A stretch of 64,000 nt of DNA, taken from assembly GCF_012927455.1 (NCBI RefSeq), contig NZ_JABBPE010000015.1, positions 434,001-498,000 of the forward strand, written 5' to 3'. This stretch comes from Polaromonas sp. (lineage in GTDB: Bacteria > Pseudomonadota > Gammaproteobacteria > Burkholderiales > Burkholderiaceae_C). The notes beneath the pieces are model-generated. The model was not told the origin of the DNA. It saw nothing but the letters and a program-made list of their open reading frames with translations, and made no database searches. Every line of letters begins with the position of its first letter. Positions within the stretch are counted from its first letter, which is position 1. Shown here one piece after another: positions 56,850 to 64,000 of this stretch. A program made the position numbers and the translations under genes.

Positions 56850-57771
56850 TCTTCCAGGGTGTGCTGCGAAACTGTTCAAGCAGAAAGTCGATGAGCAGAC
56901 GGATACGCCGCGGTGAGTCCGCGCGGTAGGGCGCCAGCCAGTGAATATCGGCGTCGGGCATGGCGTAGCCCGGCAGCACGCGCACCAGTTGGCCCGATGC
57001 CAGCTGCGGCGCAATATCCCAAAGGCTGCGCAGCATGATGCCGCGGCCCGCTAAACACCAGTCGCGCACCAGCTCACCGGAGTTGCTTGACAGCGCCCCG
57101 CGCACGCGCACACGCGTGGCGGTTTTGTCGCGGTCTTTGTGCAAGGCCCAGACATCAAAACGCTGTGCCGTGGCGTTGCCGTTTTCGCGCACGATCAGGC
57201 AGCTGTGCTGCTGCAAGGCCTCCGGGCTGGCGGGTGCGCCGTGCTGCTTGAGGTAACGCGGCGAGGCCACCAGCACGCGCTGGTTACGCGCCAAGCGGCG
57301 CGAAACCCATTGCGCCGCCTGCCGGCCCTGCACCTCCCACAGCCAGATGGCCCCGTCAAATCCCTCCAGCGCAAGATCCGGCAACTGCCCCGTCAGTTGC
57401 AGCTGGATCTCGATGCGCGGGTAGCGCTCCTGAAAGCTGGCCAGCGCCGGCCCCAGCCAGAGACGTCCGAAGCCGAAGGTCGCGGCCAGCCGGATCAGCC
57501 CCGTGGGTTCGGCCTTGCGCTCTTGCAGTTCGGCTTCAAGCGCCGTGAAACCTTGAAGCAATACCCGCGCGCGCTGGCACACGGTCTCGCCCTCGGCGGT
57601 CGGGCTGACGCGCCGGGTGGTGCGCTGAAACAGGCGCTGGCCCAGTCGTACTTCCAAAGCGGCAAGCCGCTTGGTCACGACGGGCGGCGCGACGTCGAGG
57701 CTGAGCGCGGCAGCCGTCAGGCTGCCGTGGTCACGCACGGCCAATACCAGTTCCAGGTCACTGCGATCCAT
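56794..57771 (-). CDS. LysR-family transcriptional regulator
   Basis: 325 residues. The N-terminal winged helix is DLELVLAVRDHGSLTAAALS then LDVAPPVVTKRLAALEVRLG and the LFQRTTRRVSPTAEGE wing. The C-terminal effector-binding domain begins around residue 90 (GLIRLAATFGFGRLWLGPAL). It is divergent from the dehalogenase-like gene and tartrate dehydrogenase with a strong inverted repeat between, so it probably controls them (inference). Its 3' end overlaps the convergent transporter gene by 56 bases. Confidence 0.92.
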   Translation of the reverse strand: MDRSDLELVLAVRDHGSLTAAALSLDVAPPVVTKRLAALEVRLGQRLFQRTTRRVSPTAEGETVCQRARVLLQGFTALEAELQERKAEPTGLIRLAATFGFGRLWLGPALASFQERYPRIEIQLQLTGQLPDLALEGFDGAIWLWEVQGRQAAQWVSRRLARNQRVLVASPRYLKQHGAPASPEALQQHSCLIVRENGNATAQRFDVWALHKDRDKTATRVRVRGALSSNSGELVRDWCLAGRGIMLRSLWDIAPQLASGQLVRVLPGYAMPDADIHWLAPYRADSPRRIRLLIDFLLEQFRSTPWKTMPPAASRAAPPGSRPAQ

Positions 57772-57782
57772 TCATTCCTTTA

Positions 57783-57812
57783 AAGCAATAATCAATTGCC
57801 GCATTATTGCTT
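57783..57812. promoter_or_regulatory. Inverted repeat in the LysR/dehalogenase divergent promoter (candidate LysR operator)
   Basis: Perfect 10-base arms AAGCAATAAT and ATTATTGCTT separated by 10 bases, starting 12 bases upstream of the lysR start. The long spacing and AT-rich arms suit a LysR-type recognition site. Confidence 0.6.
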
Positions 57813-57870
57813 GAATCAGGCAAGCCATTGCGACAGAATCCATTCCATGCTGGCGAAACAAGAGAGACGA

Positions 57871-58749
57871 ATGTTCAATGATTTTGTGTCGTGCGATGTC
57901 GCAGGCCCGGCCGGTACGCTGCGCACTTTGCGCGGTGGCCGTGGCCCGGCGCTTTTGCTACTGCACGGTCATCCGCAAACACATGTGATGTGGCATGCGG
58001 TCGCCGATGAACTGGCCAAGGCGTTCACCGTGGTCATGATGGATTTGCGCGGTTATGGCGATTCGGCGCGGGTTGCCAGCGACGCGGAGCACATGGCCTA
58101 TTCCAAACGCGCGATGGCGCTGGATGCCGTTGCCGTGATGCGGCACCACGGGTTTGAGCGCTTTCAAGTGCTGGCCCATGACCGCGGTGCCCGCGTGGCG
58201 CACCGTCTGGCGGCGGATCATTCAGAAGCAGTTGAAAGGCTGATGCTGCTGGACATTGCACCCACGCTGGCCATGTACGACAACACCTCGGATGCTTTTG
58301 CGCGCGCCTACTGGCACTGGTTCTTTCTGATCCAGCCGGCGCCGCTGCCCGAGGCCTTGATCGAGTCCGATCCGGTGCGGTATCTGCGTAGCGTGATGGG
58401 CAAACGGCATGCAGGTTTGGCCGCCTTTGCGCCGGCCGCGCTGTCCGAGTACGAACGCTGCGTGCAGATTCCAGGCACGGCCATGAGCATCTGCGAAGAT
58501 TACCGGGCGTCTGCCAGCATTGACCTGCTGCATGACCGCGCTGACGTGGCGGCGGGCCAGCGACTCGCGCAGCCGCTGCGCGTGCTGTGGGGAAAGCACG
58601 GCACGGTGGGCCAGTGTTTTGACGTGCTTCCCCTTTGGCAGCAACGCGCTAACGACGTGTCGGGAAGCACCTTACCCTGCGGACATTACATTGCGGAAGA
58701 AGCGCCAGCGCTGCTGCTGGCAGAAGCTTTTCACTTTTTTACACCCTAA
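57871..58749 (+). CDS. Fluoroacetate/haloacetate dehalogenase-like alpha/beta hydrolase
   Basis: 292-residue hydrolase. From the ATG at 57871 the key residues are Asp104 nucleophile (LAHDRGAR), Arg105 and Arg108 carboxylate clamp, Asp128 (LLDIAPT), His149-Trp150 halide pocket (YWHWFF), Tyr210 and His271 (GHYIAEEAP). From knowledge of the family, these are the positions of the fluoroacetate dehalogenase of Burkholderia FA1, which also supports this start over the ATG at 57847. It would hydrolyse a 2-haloacid, possibly C-F. Tartrate dehydrogenase follows 30 bases on, presumably in one operon. Confidence 0.88.
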   Translation: MFNDFVSCDVAGPAGTLRTLRGGRGPALLLLHGHPQTHVMWHAVADELAKAFTVVMMDLRGYGDSARVASDAEHMAYSKRAMALDAVAVMRHHGFERFQVLAHDRGARVAHRLAADHSEAVERLMLLDIAPTLAMYDNTSDAFARAYWHWFFLIQPAPLPEALIESDPVRYLRSVMGKRHAGLAAFAPAALSEYERCVQIPGTAMSICEDYRASASIDLLHDRADVAAGQRLAQPLRVLWGKHGTVGQCFDVLPLWQQRANDVSGSTLPCGHYIAEEAPALLLAEAFHFFTP

Positions 58750-58779
58750 ACTTTTATATCCAGGATCACAGGAAAAACC

Positions 58780-59886
58780 ATGAGCAACCAAATCGGCAAG
58801 AAAAGAATCGCGGTTATCGCGGGGGATGGCATTGGTAAGGAAGTGATGCCCGAGGGCCTTCGGGTGATGGAGGCTGCAGCCGTCAAGTTCGGTATTGATC
58901 TGCAATTCGATCACTTTGATTTCTCCAGCTGGGACTACTGTGAAAAGCATGGCCAGATGATGCCGGACGACTGGAAAGACCAGATCGGTGGACACGACGC
59001 GATTTACTTTGGTGCGGTAGGCTGGCCGGAAAAAATTGCCGACCATGTTTCGCTGTGGGGTTCGCTGCTGCTGTTTCGGCGCGAGTTTGACCAGTACATC
59101 AATTTGCGGCCGGCCCGGCTGATGCCCGGCATCATTGCGCCGGTGGTCAGGCGGGACGGCAGCCCGCGCCAGCCCGGTGAAATTGATTTTTATATCGTGC
59201 GTGAAAACACCGAGGGCGAATACTCCAGCATTGGTGGCAAGGCGTTTCCTGGAACCGATAGGGAATTTGTGTTGCAGCAATCGGTGTTCAGCCGCATTGG
59301 CGTGGACCGCGTACTCAAGTTTGCCTTCGAACTGGCCCAGTCGCGCCCCAAGAAACACCTGACCAGCGCGACCAAATCCAATGGCATTTCAATCTCCATG
59401 CCTTATTGGGATGAGCGCGTGGTCGAGATGGCAAAAAACTATCCGACCATTCAGCTGGACAAATTTCACATTGACATCCTCACGGCCCACTTTGTACAGC
59501 GCCCCGATTTTTTTGACGTCGTGGTGGCCAGCAATCTGTTCGGCGATATCCTGAGCGACCTGGGTCCTGCATGCACTGGCACCATCGGCATCGCACCGAG
59601 CGCCAACCTCAATCCTGAGCGCAAGTTCCCCTCGCTGTTCGAGCCTGTACATGGCTCGGCGCCCGACATCGCCGGGCGCAACATTGCCAATCCCATTGGC
59701 CAGATTTGGTGCGGCGCGATGATGCTAGAGTTTCTGGGGCGCAAAGACGCTCACGACGGAGTTGTTGCAGCCATCGAGAAAGTATTGCAACCCCGCAGCG
59801 GGGCGCCACGTACGCCTGATTTGGGCGGTCAGGCCAATACCGCCGATGTGGGAAAGGCAATTGCTGCGGCTTTGGCTGAAGGTTAG
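58780..59886 (+). CDS. Tartrate dehydrogenase / D-malate dehydrogenase
   Basis: 368-residue member of the isocitrate/isopropylmalate dehydrogenase family. KRIAVIAGDGIGKEVMPEGL is the N-terminal motif. LRPARLMPGIIAPVVRRDGS carries substrate arginines, and FYIVRENTEGEYSSIGGKAF the tartrate-type loop. The metal site is in VVVASNLFGDILSDLGPACT, and FEPVHGSAPDIAGRNIANPI binds NAD. Substrates are tartrate, malate or a related hydroxyacid. AGGA precedes the ATG. Confidence 0.92.
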   Translation: MSNQIGKKRIAVIAGDGIGKEVMPEGLRVMEAAAVKFGIDLQFDHFDFSSWDYCEKHGQMMPDDWKDQIGGHDAIYFGAVGWPEKIADHVSLWGSLLLFRREFDQYINLRPARLMPGIIAPVVRRDGSPRQPGEIDFYIVRENTEGEYSSIGGKAFPGTDREFVLQQSVFSRIGVDRVLKFAFELAQSRPKKHLTSATKSNGISISMPYWDERVVEMAKNYPTIQLDKFHIDILTAHFVQRPDFFDVVVASNLFGDILSDLGPACTGTIGIAPSANLNPERKFPSLFEPVHGSAPDIAGRNIANPIGQIWCGAMMLEFLGRKDAHDGVVAAIEKVLQPRSGAPRTPDLGGQANTADVGKAIAAALAEG

Positions 59887-59999
59887 GGGCGCTTTTTGTC
59901 AAGCGTGAATATTGCACAGCATGCTTGCGCTTAAGTCGTGAAAGAGTGACAAAAGGGACTAGAATTTCGTTTCTTGCGCTGTGAAAACCCGAAGCTGTA

Positions 60000-60028
60000 T
60001 TGACAGCTTGGTAGTCCATGGCTCTAAT
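60000..60028 (+). promoter_or_regulatory. Sigma-70 promoter of hupB
   Basis: TTGACA (60000-60005), 17-base spacer, TCTAAT (60023-60028), about 110 bases upstream of the HU gene. The rest of 59887-60140 shows no gene. Confidence 0.7.
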
Positions 60029-60140
60029 CGTACTCAGCAGAAAATCTGCACACTGCGCTCCTGCTGACACCTCCACCAAAGTGTCCCGGGAAATCTTTTT
60101 TAGAGACAACCTGATACCTATCAATTAACGAGGGCTCCTT

Positions 60141-60413
60141 GTGAACAAGACTGAACTGATCGAACACATTGCCAAACATGCTGATATTTCCAAAGCTGCC
60201 GCCACGCGTGCGTTGGAGTCAACCATTGGTGCTGTGAAGACCACTCTGAAAAAAGGAGGCACGGTGTCTCTAGTGGGTTTTGGTACATTTGCGGTGGGCA
60301 AACGCGCTGCGCGTACGGGCCGCAATCCACGCACTGGCGAAGCGATTAAAATCAAGGCCGCCAAGGTTCCAAAGTTTCGTCCGGGCAAAGCGCTTAAAGA
60401 CGCCTTGAATTGA
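60141..60413 (+). CDS. hupB: HU family DNA-binding protein
   Basis: 90-residue nucleoid protein. It begins [20 protein letters not shown]. The beta-arm signature is [20 protein letters not shown], containing the RNPRTG tip that intercalates DNA, followed by basic [18 protein letters not shown]. Strong sigma-70 promoter upstream. tRNA-Val lies 18 bases downstream and could be co-transcribed. Confidence 0.97.
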   Translation: MNKTELIEHIAKHADISKAAATRALESTIGAVKTTLKKGGTVSLVGFGTFAVGKRAARTGRNPRTGEAIKIKAAKVPKFRPGKALKDALN

Positions 60414-60430
60414 TGTGAACGTTTAAAGTG

Positions 60431-60506
60431 GGGTGCTTAGCTCAGTTGGTAGAGCAGCGCCCTTACACGGCGTAGGTCGGCGGTTCGAGCCCGTCAGCAC
60501 CCACCA
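60431..60506 (+). tRNA. tRNA-Val (anticodon TAC)
   Basis: 76-base cloverleaf. Acceptor GGGTGCT pairs with AGCACCC, the anticodon loop is CTTACAC with TAC, the T-loop is GTTCGAGC and the CCA end is encoded. Confidence 0.97.
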
Positions 60507-60514
60507 CCCACTGA

Positions 60515-60545
60515 AAAAAGGCGAACTTGGGTTCGCCTTTTTTGT
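60515..60545 (+). terminator. Rho-independent terminator after tRNA-Val
   Basis: Arms ggcgaac / gttcgcc (extended by A/T pairs) with loop ttgg and a T6 tract. Confidence 0.9.
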
Positions 60546-60582
60546 TGTTGGCCTCATTTGATAGTTGTACAGGAAATTCGAG

Positions 60583-62520
60583 ATGTTTGATTTCATTCGC
60601 AAGCACACCAAAGTCACTATGGCGTTGCTGTTTTTGCTGATCGTTCCGTCCTTTGTATTATTTGGCCTCGATGGCTACAACCGCTCAAGTGAAAAAGGCG
60701 TCGCGGTTGCCAAAGTGGATGGCAAGGAAATCATTCAGTCGGACTGGGACAGAGCGCACCAGAATGAGGTTGACCGGCTGCGCACTTCCATGCCCACGCT
60801 GGACGCCAAATTGCTTGACTCGCCGCAAGCCCGTTACGCCACGTTGGAGCGCTTGGTTCGTGACCGTGTGATTGCCGCTGCTGCGGACAAGTTCAAGTTC
60901 ACCACCAGTGATCAGCGGCTCGCGCGCGAGCTCCAGCAAAGCCCCGAAATTGCTGCCTTGCGTCGGCCTGATGGCACGCTCGATATGGAACGCTATCGCC
61001 AACTGCTGAGCAGCCAGGGCATGACCCCCGAGATGTTTGAAGCCAACGTGCGCGCCGATCTGTCGCGCCGTCAGGTGTTGGCGGGGGTCGGTGCCAGCGG
61101 ATTTTCTTCTGCGCCCGCCGCAGACATGGCGCTCAATGCTTATTTCGAAAAGCGTGAAATTCAGGTGGCTCGTTTCAATACCGCCGATTTGGCCGCCAAG
61201 CTCAATCCGACAGATGCTGAGCTTGAACAATTTTACAAAGCCAACGAAAAACTTTTTCAGGCACCTGAACAAGCCAATATTGAGTATGTGCTGCTGGATG
61301 TAGACGCGGTCAAGAAAAACATCAGCGTCAATGAAGCGGACCTCAAAACCTACTACGAGCAGAATGCGCAACGGCTGAGCGGTGCCGAAGAGCGTCGCGC
61401 CAGTCATATTTTGATTACCTCCCCCAAGACAGCGTCAGCGGCCGAGCGTGAAAAGGCAAAGGCCAAGGCAGAAGAGTTGCTCGCGGTTGTCAAGAAGGCT
61501 CCCGATACCTTTGCCGATGTTGCACGCAACAACTCTCAGGACCCAGGTTCCGCGCCCAACGGAGGAGATCTTGATTTCTTTGCCCGTGGTGCCATGGTCA
61601 AGCCCTTTGAAGATGCGGCTTTCTCCATGAAGAAAGGTGATCTCAGCGCGGTGGTGGAGTCCGACTTTGGCTACCACCTCATCAAGTTGACCGACGTCAA
61701 GGCACCCAAGCAGCGCAGCTTTGAAGAAATGAGGACCGAACTGGAAGCTGATCTGAAAAAGCAGCAAGCGCAGAAGAAATTCTCTGAAACCGCCGAAGCA
61801 TTTACCAACGGCGTCTATGAGCAGTCCGATAGCCTGAAGCCAATGGCCGAGCGCCTCAAACTGGAAGTCATATCCGCAGCCAATGTGACGCGTCAGCCAG
61901 TAGCAGGAGCCAAAGGCGTGTTGGCGAACCCGAAATTCCTCAACGCGCTGTTTGCACCCGACGCGATTGAGAATAAACGTAACACCGAAGCCGTTGAAGT
62001 CGCCCCCAGCCAACTGGCTTCTGGACGTATCGTCCAGTACACGCCGGCACGTACCCAGCCTTTCGCCGAAGTGAAAGACGTAGTGCGCCAGCGCTGGCTG
62101 GCCCAGCGCGGCGCAGAAGCAGCGCGCAAGGAAGGCGCCGCGAAATTGGCTGCCTGGAAAGCCGCACCGGCTTCTGCCGCGCTGTCTGAAACTTTGCTGG
62201 TGTCGCGTGAGCAGACGCAAAAACTGCCCGCGCAAATCGTTGATGCCGCGCTGCGCGCCGATGCGAGCGCTTTGCCTGCCTTTGCCGGCGTTGATCTGGG
62301 TGCCCAGGGCTATGCCATAGTCAAAATTGGCAAGGTAGTGCCCCGTGATGCGCCACTGGAGGCCACAGCCAAACAGGAGCGCGACCAATACACCCAGTGG
62401 TGGACCTCGGCCGAGAATCTGGCCTATTACAACGGACTGAAAGAACGCTTCAAGTCTGAGATCTTGGTGAGCAAGCCTTCAACCGGCAAGCTAAATACGG
62501 AAGAAGCGGTGACGCAATAG
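60583..62520 (+). CDS. ppiD: Periplasmic folding chaperone PpiD (SurA N-terminal and parvulin domains)
   Basis: 645-residue membrane-anchored periplasmic chaperone near the Sec exit. MFDFIRKHTKVTMALLFLLI and VPSFVLFGLDG form the N-terminal anchor. A SurA-like N-domain follows (VAKVDGKEIIQSDWDRAHQN). The parvulin isomerase domain lies around residues 265-370 (RRASHILITSPKT, FADVARNNSQDPGSAPNGGD, FGYHLIKLTDVK). The C-terminal SurA-like part is less conserved. The ATG at 60583 is preceded by AGGA. Confidence 0.95.
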   Translation: MFDFIRKHTKVTMALLFLLIVPSFVLFGLDGYNRSSEKGVAVAKVDGKEIIQSDWDRAHQNEVDRLRTSMPTLDAKLLDSPQARYATLERLVRDRVIAAAADKFKFTTSDQRLARELQQSPEIAALRRPDGTLDMERYRQLLSSQGMTPEMFEANVRADLSRRQVLAGVGASGFSSAPAADMALNAYFEKREIQVARFNTADLAAKLNPTDAELEQFYKANEKLFQAPEQANIEYVLLDVDAVKKNISVNEADLKTYYEQNAQRLSGAEERRASHILITSPKTASAAEREKAKAKAEELLAVVKKAPDTFADVARNNSQDPGSAPNGGDLDFFARGAMVKPFEDAAFSMKKGDLSAVVESDFGYHLIKLTDVKAPKQRSFEEMRTELEADLKKQQAQKKFSETAEAFTNGVYEQSDSLKPMAERLKLEVISAANVTRQPVAGAKGVLANPKFLNALFAPDAIENKRNTEAVEVAPSQLASGRIVQYTPARTQPFAEVKDVVRQRWLAQRGAEAARKEGAAKLAAWKAAPASAALSETLLVSREQTQKLPAQIVDAALRADASALPAFAGVDLGAQGYAIVKIGKVVPRDAPLEATAKQERDQYTQWWTSAENLAYYNGLKERFKSEILVSKPSTGKLNTEEAVTQ

Positions 62521-62534
62521 TGTCAGCTTGACGC

Positions 62535-62540
62535 TATAAT
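62535..62540 (+). promoter_or_regulatory. -10 element of the tRNA-His promoter
   Basis: A consensus TATAAT ending 9 bases before the tRNA. No matching -35 at 17 bases is clear. Confidence 0.5.
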
Positions 62541-62549
62541 TGGTTCCTC

Positions 62550-62626
62550 GGTGGCTGTAGCTCAGTTGGTAGAGTCCAGGATTGTGATTCCTGTTGTCGT
62601 GGGTTCGAGCCCCATCAGCCACCCCA
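62550..62626 (+). tRNA. tRNA-His (anticodon GTG)
   Basis: 77 bases including the extra 5' G (G-1) that pairs with C73, as expected of bacterial tRNA-His. Acceptor GTGGCTG pairs with CAGCCAC, the anticodon loop is TTGTGAT and CCA is encoded. Confidence 0.96.
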
Positions 62627-62638
62627 TATAGATAAACG

Positions 62639-62674
62639 AAAGCCTGCTACTGAAAAGATAGCAGGCTTTTTTTG
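62639..62674 (+). terminator. Rho-independent terminator after tRNA-His
   Basis: Arms aaagcctgcta / tagcaggcttt with a 9-base loop and a T7 tract. Confidence 0.9.
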
Positions 62675-62685
62675 TTTTGGTGGGT

Positions 62686-62705
62686 TGTAGGCAATCTGTA
62701 GGCAA
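62686..62705. repeat. 9-bp tandem direct repeat downstream of tRNA-His
   Basis: tgtaggcaa occurs twice, two bases apart (62686-62694 and 62697-62705). TaGGCAAc-type repeats occur at integrase arm sites of tRNA-associated islands, so this may mark an attachment region (inference). Confidence 0.45.
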
Positions 62706-62805
62706 CTTGCCCAAATTCCAGACAGTAAAAAGTGTCCGGTCGGCGTATTGCGTGAACGCCCTCGAGCTTGGGCCGGGGTACGAGGCTTAGGGGAGGGCCA
62801 AAAAA

Positions 62806-64000
62806 ATGCTGAAGCTGGAAGACATCAAAAACAGCGCTGTTATCTCCGGTATCGAACCCGGACAAGTGGTGCGCATCGTCACCACGGAGCCCGTCGGCGA
62901 CAACGCCCTCACCGTTTACTACAAGACCTCAGACGGCAAACTGCTGGAGCGGATGCTGTTTCGCGCCGACGAGGCCAAGTTGTCTTTGGCCGAGGCCGGC
63001 CGCCCTTGGGCGTTTGATGCGCCGGGCGAGGAGTTCAAGCTGGCGGTCGAGGCCTACCGCATCAACTTGGCGCATTTGTTCGATCCGATGATGGCCGTCC
63101 ACACTTCCAACGTGGAGCCGCTGCCGCACCAGATCACCGCCGTTTACGAATCGATGCTGCCGCGCCAGCCCCTGCGCTACGTGTTGGCAGATGATCCGGG
63201 CGCAGGCAAAACCATCATGGCCGGCCTGCTGATTCGCGAATTGCTGATGCGGGCCGACGCCAAGCGCGTGCTGATCGTCGCGCCCGGCAGTCTGGTCGAG
63301 CAGTGGCAGGACGAAATGTTCGAGAAATTCGGCCTGTCTTTCACGCTGTTTTCGCGTGAGCAGGTCGAAGCATCGCGTTCTGGCAACCCCTTTGACGATA
63401 TCGACCTGATGGTCGCCCGGGTAGACCAACTCTCCCGCAATACAGACCTGCAAGACAAGCTGCGACTCTCCCATTGGGATTTGATCGTGGTCGATGAGGC
63501 GCACAAACTGTCGGCCAGCTACTTTGGCAACCAGGTCAAAAAAACCAAGCGCTTTCAGCTGGGTGAGCTACTGGGCTCCGTTACGCGCCACTTTCTGCTG
63601 ATGACGGCCACGCCCCACAACGGCAAGGAAGAAGACTTTCAGCTGTTCATGTCGCTGCTGGACTCCGACCGCTTTTTCGGTAAGTTCCGCGACGGTGCGC
63701 ACAAGGTGGATGTCACCGATCTGATGCGCCGCACGGTCAAGGAAGACATGCTGCGCTTTGACGGCACCAAGCTGTTCCCAGACCGGCGCGCCATCACCGC
63801 CAATTACAAACTTTCCCCATCGGAAGCGGAGCTGTACGCGGCGGTCACCGACTACGTCAAAGAAGAAATGAACCGGGCCGACAAACTGGACGGCCAGCGC
63901 AAAGGCACGGTCGGGTTTGCCCTAACCGCCCTGCAGCGTCGCCTCGCCTCCAGCCCGGAGGCCATTTACCAGTCGCTCAAACGCCGCTGCAACAAGCTCA
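62806..64000 (+). CDS. SNF2-like DEAH-box helicase of a probable phage-defence locus (3' end outside window)
   Basis: First 398 codons of a long gene with GGGGAGG before the ATG. A ~100-residue N-terminal region ([20 protein letters not shown]...) precedes the helicase core. Q-motif-like [15 protein letters not shown] is at 104-118 and Walker A PGAGKT at 131-136 (preceded by ADD). VDEAHKL gives motif II at 229-235, and [15 protein letters not shown] motif III at 265-279. [20 protein letters not shown] resembles HepA/SNF2-type enzymes found with methylases and ATPases in DISARM or Hma-type systems. The partner genes would lie beyond base 64000. Confidence 0.8.
   Translation, partial: MLKLEDIKNSAVISGIEPGQVVRIVTTEPVGDNALTVYYKTSDGKLLERMLFRADEAKLSLAEAGRPWAFDAPGEEFKLAVEAYRINLAHLFDPMMAVHTSNVEPLPHQITAVYESMLPRQPLRYVLADDPGAGKTIMAGLLIRELLMRADAKRVLIVAPGSLVEQWQDEMFEKFGLSFTLFSREQVEASRSGNPFDDIDLMVARVDQLSRNTDLQDKLRLSHWDLIVVDEAHKLSASYFGNQVKKTKRFQLGELLGSVTRHFLLMTATPHNGKEEDFQLFMSLLDSDRFFGKFRDGAHKVDVTDLMRRTVKEDMLRFDGTKLFPDRRAITANYKLSPSEAELYAAVTDYVKEEMNRADKLDGQRKGTVGFALTALQRRLASSPEAIYQSLKRRCNKL

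Noticed and set aside
62748..63017. Frame +3 open reading frame at the helicase start
   Set aside because: It is out of frame with the long helicase gene, which has motifs and a ribosome site.

Overview
The window looks like chromosomal DNA of a betaproteobacterium in the Comamonadaceae, most probably Polaromonas or a close relative. This rests on the GC-rich coding sequence, the large RpoD with a long basic N-terminus, the arginine-type EF-P with its partner EarP, the order uvrC-pgsA, phasin and PHB-style genes, and a dispersed 'tagcccaat...agctattaaa..atagc' repeat. The genus is an inference. Nearly all of the window is ordinary, densely coding core and metabolic genome. The right edge changes character after a tRNA-His gene.

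Layout: (1) 1-7.1 kb: partial glutathione-dependent formaldehyde dehydrogenase, a family 8 glycosyltransferase, the chaperone block dnaJ-dnaK-grpE and a small HxlR-like regulator, all on the minus strand. (2) 7.3-17.7 kb: a complete uronate/aldarate catabolic locus. gudD and a FadR-type GntR regulator lie on the minus strand. On the plus strand run uronate dehydrogenase, an SMP-30-type lactonase, a three-part TRAP transporter, garD, garL and garR. Together these would import the sugar acid, oxidise uronate to aldarolactone, hydrolyse it to glucarate or galactarate, dehydrate it, cleave it by aldolase to pyruvate and tartronate semialdehyde, and reduce the latter to glycerate. Candidate operators sit upstream of gudD and in the regulator/udh divergent region. 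(3) 18-26 kb: a four-Big2/seven-Kelch surface lipoprotein, a GST remnant, rpoD and dnaG. (4) 26-35 kb: ABC half-transporter, WYL-regulator remnant, acyl-CoA synthetase, YihY protein, gamma-glutamyltranspeptidase, short-chain dehydrogenase and an iron-type binding protein. (5) 35-50 kb: patatin lipoprotein, phasin, HDAC-like deacetylase, thioesterase, nitroreductase, a branched-chain-type ABC transporter with fused LivH-LivM, FKBP, pncB, a Na+/H+ antiporter-like protein, D-2-hydroxyacid dehydrogenase, rmuC and an MFS transporter. (6) 50-62.5 kb: LOG-family protein, efp and earP, uvrC, pgsA, an EamA exporter, a LysR regulator divergent from a fluoroacetate-dehalogenase-like gene plus tartrate dehydrogenase, then hupB, tRNA-Val and ppiD. 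(7) 62.5-64 kb: tRNA-His, a terminator, a short direct repeat, and the first 398 codons of an SNF2/DEAH helicase of the kind found in phage-defence loci. The gene runs off the window.

The most unusual feature is a ~50-bp repeat family with about 16 copies in 64 kb. Several copies lie inside coding sequences and are translated in frame (two in earP, one in the dnaG linker, one in the Liv permease, a core copy in the lactonase). The helicase after tRNA-His is the best candidate for the start of an accessory defence system, but its partner genes lie outside the window.
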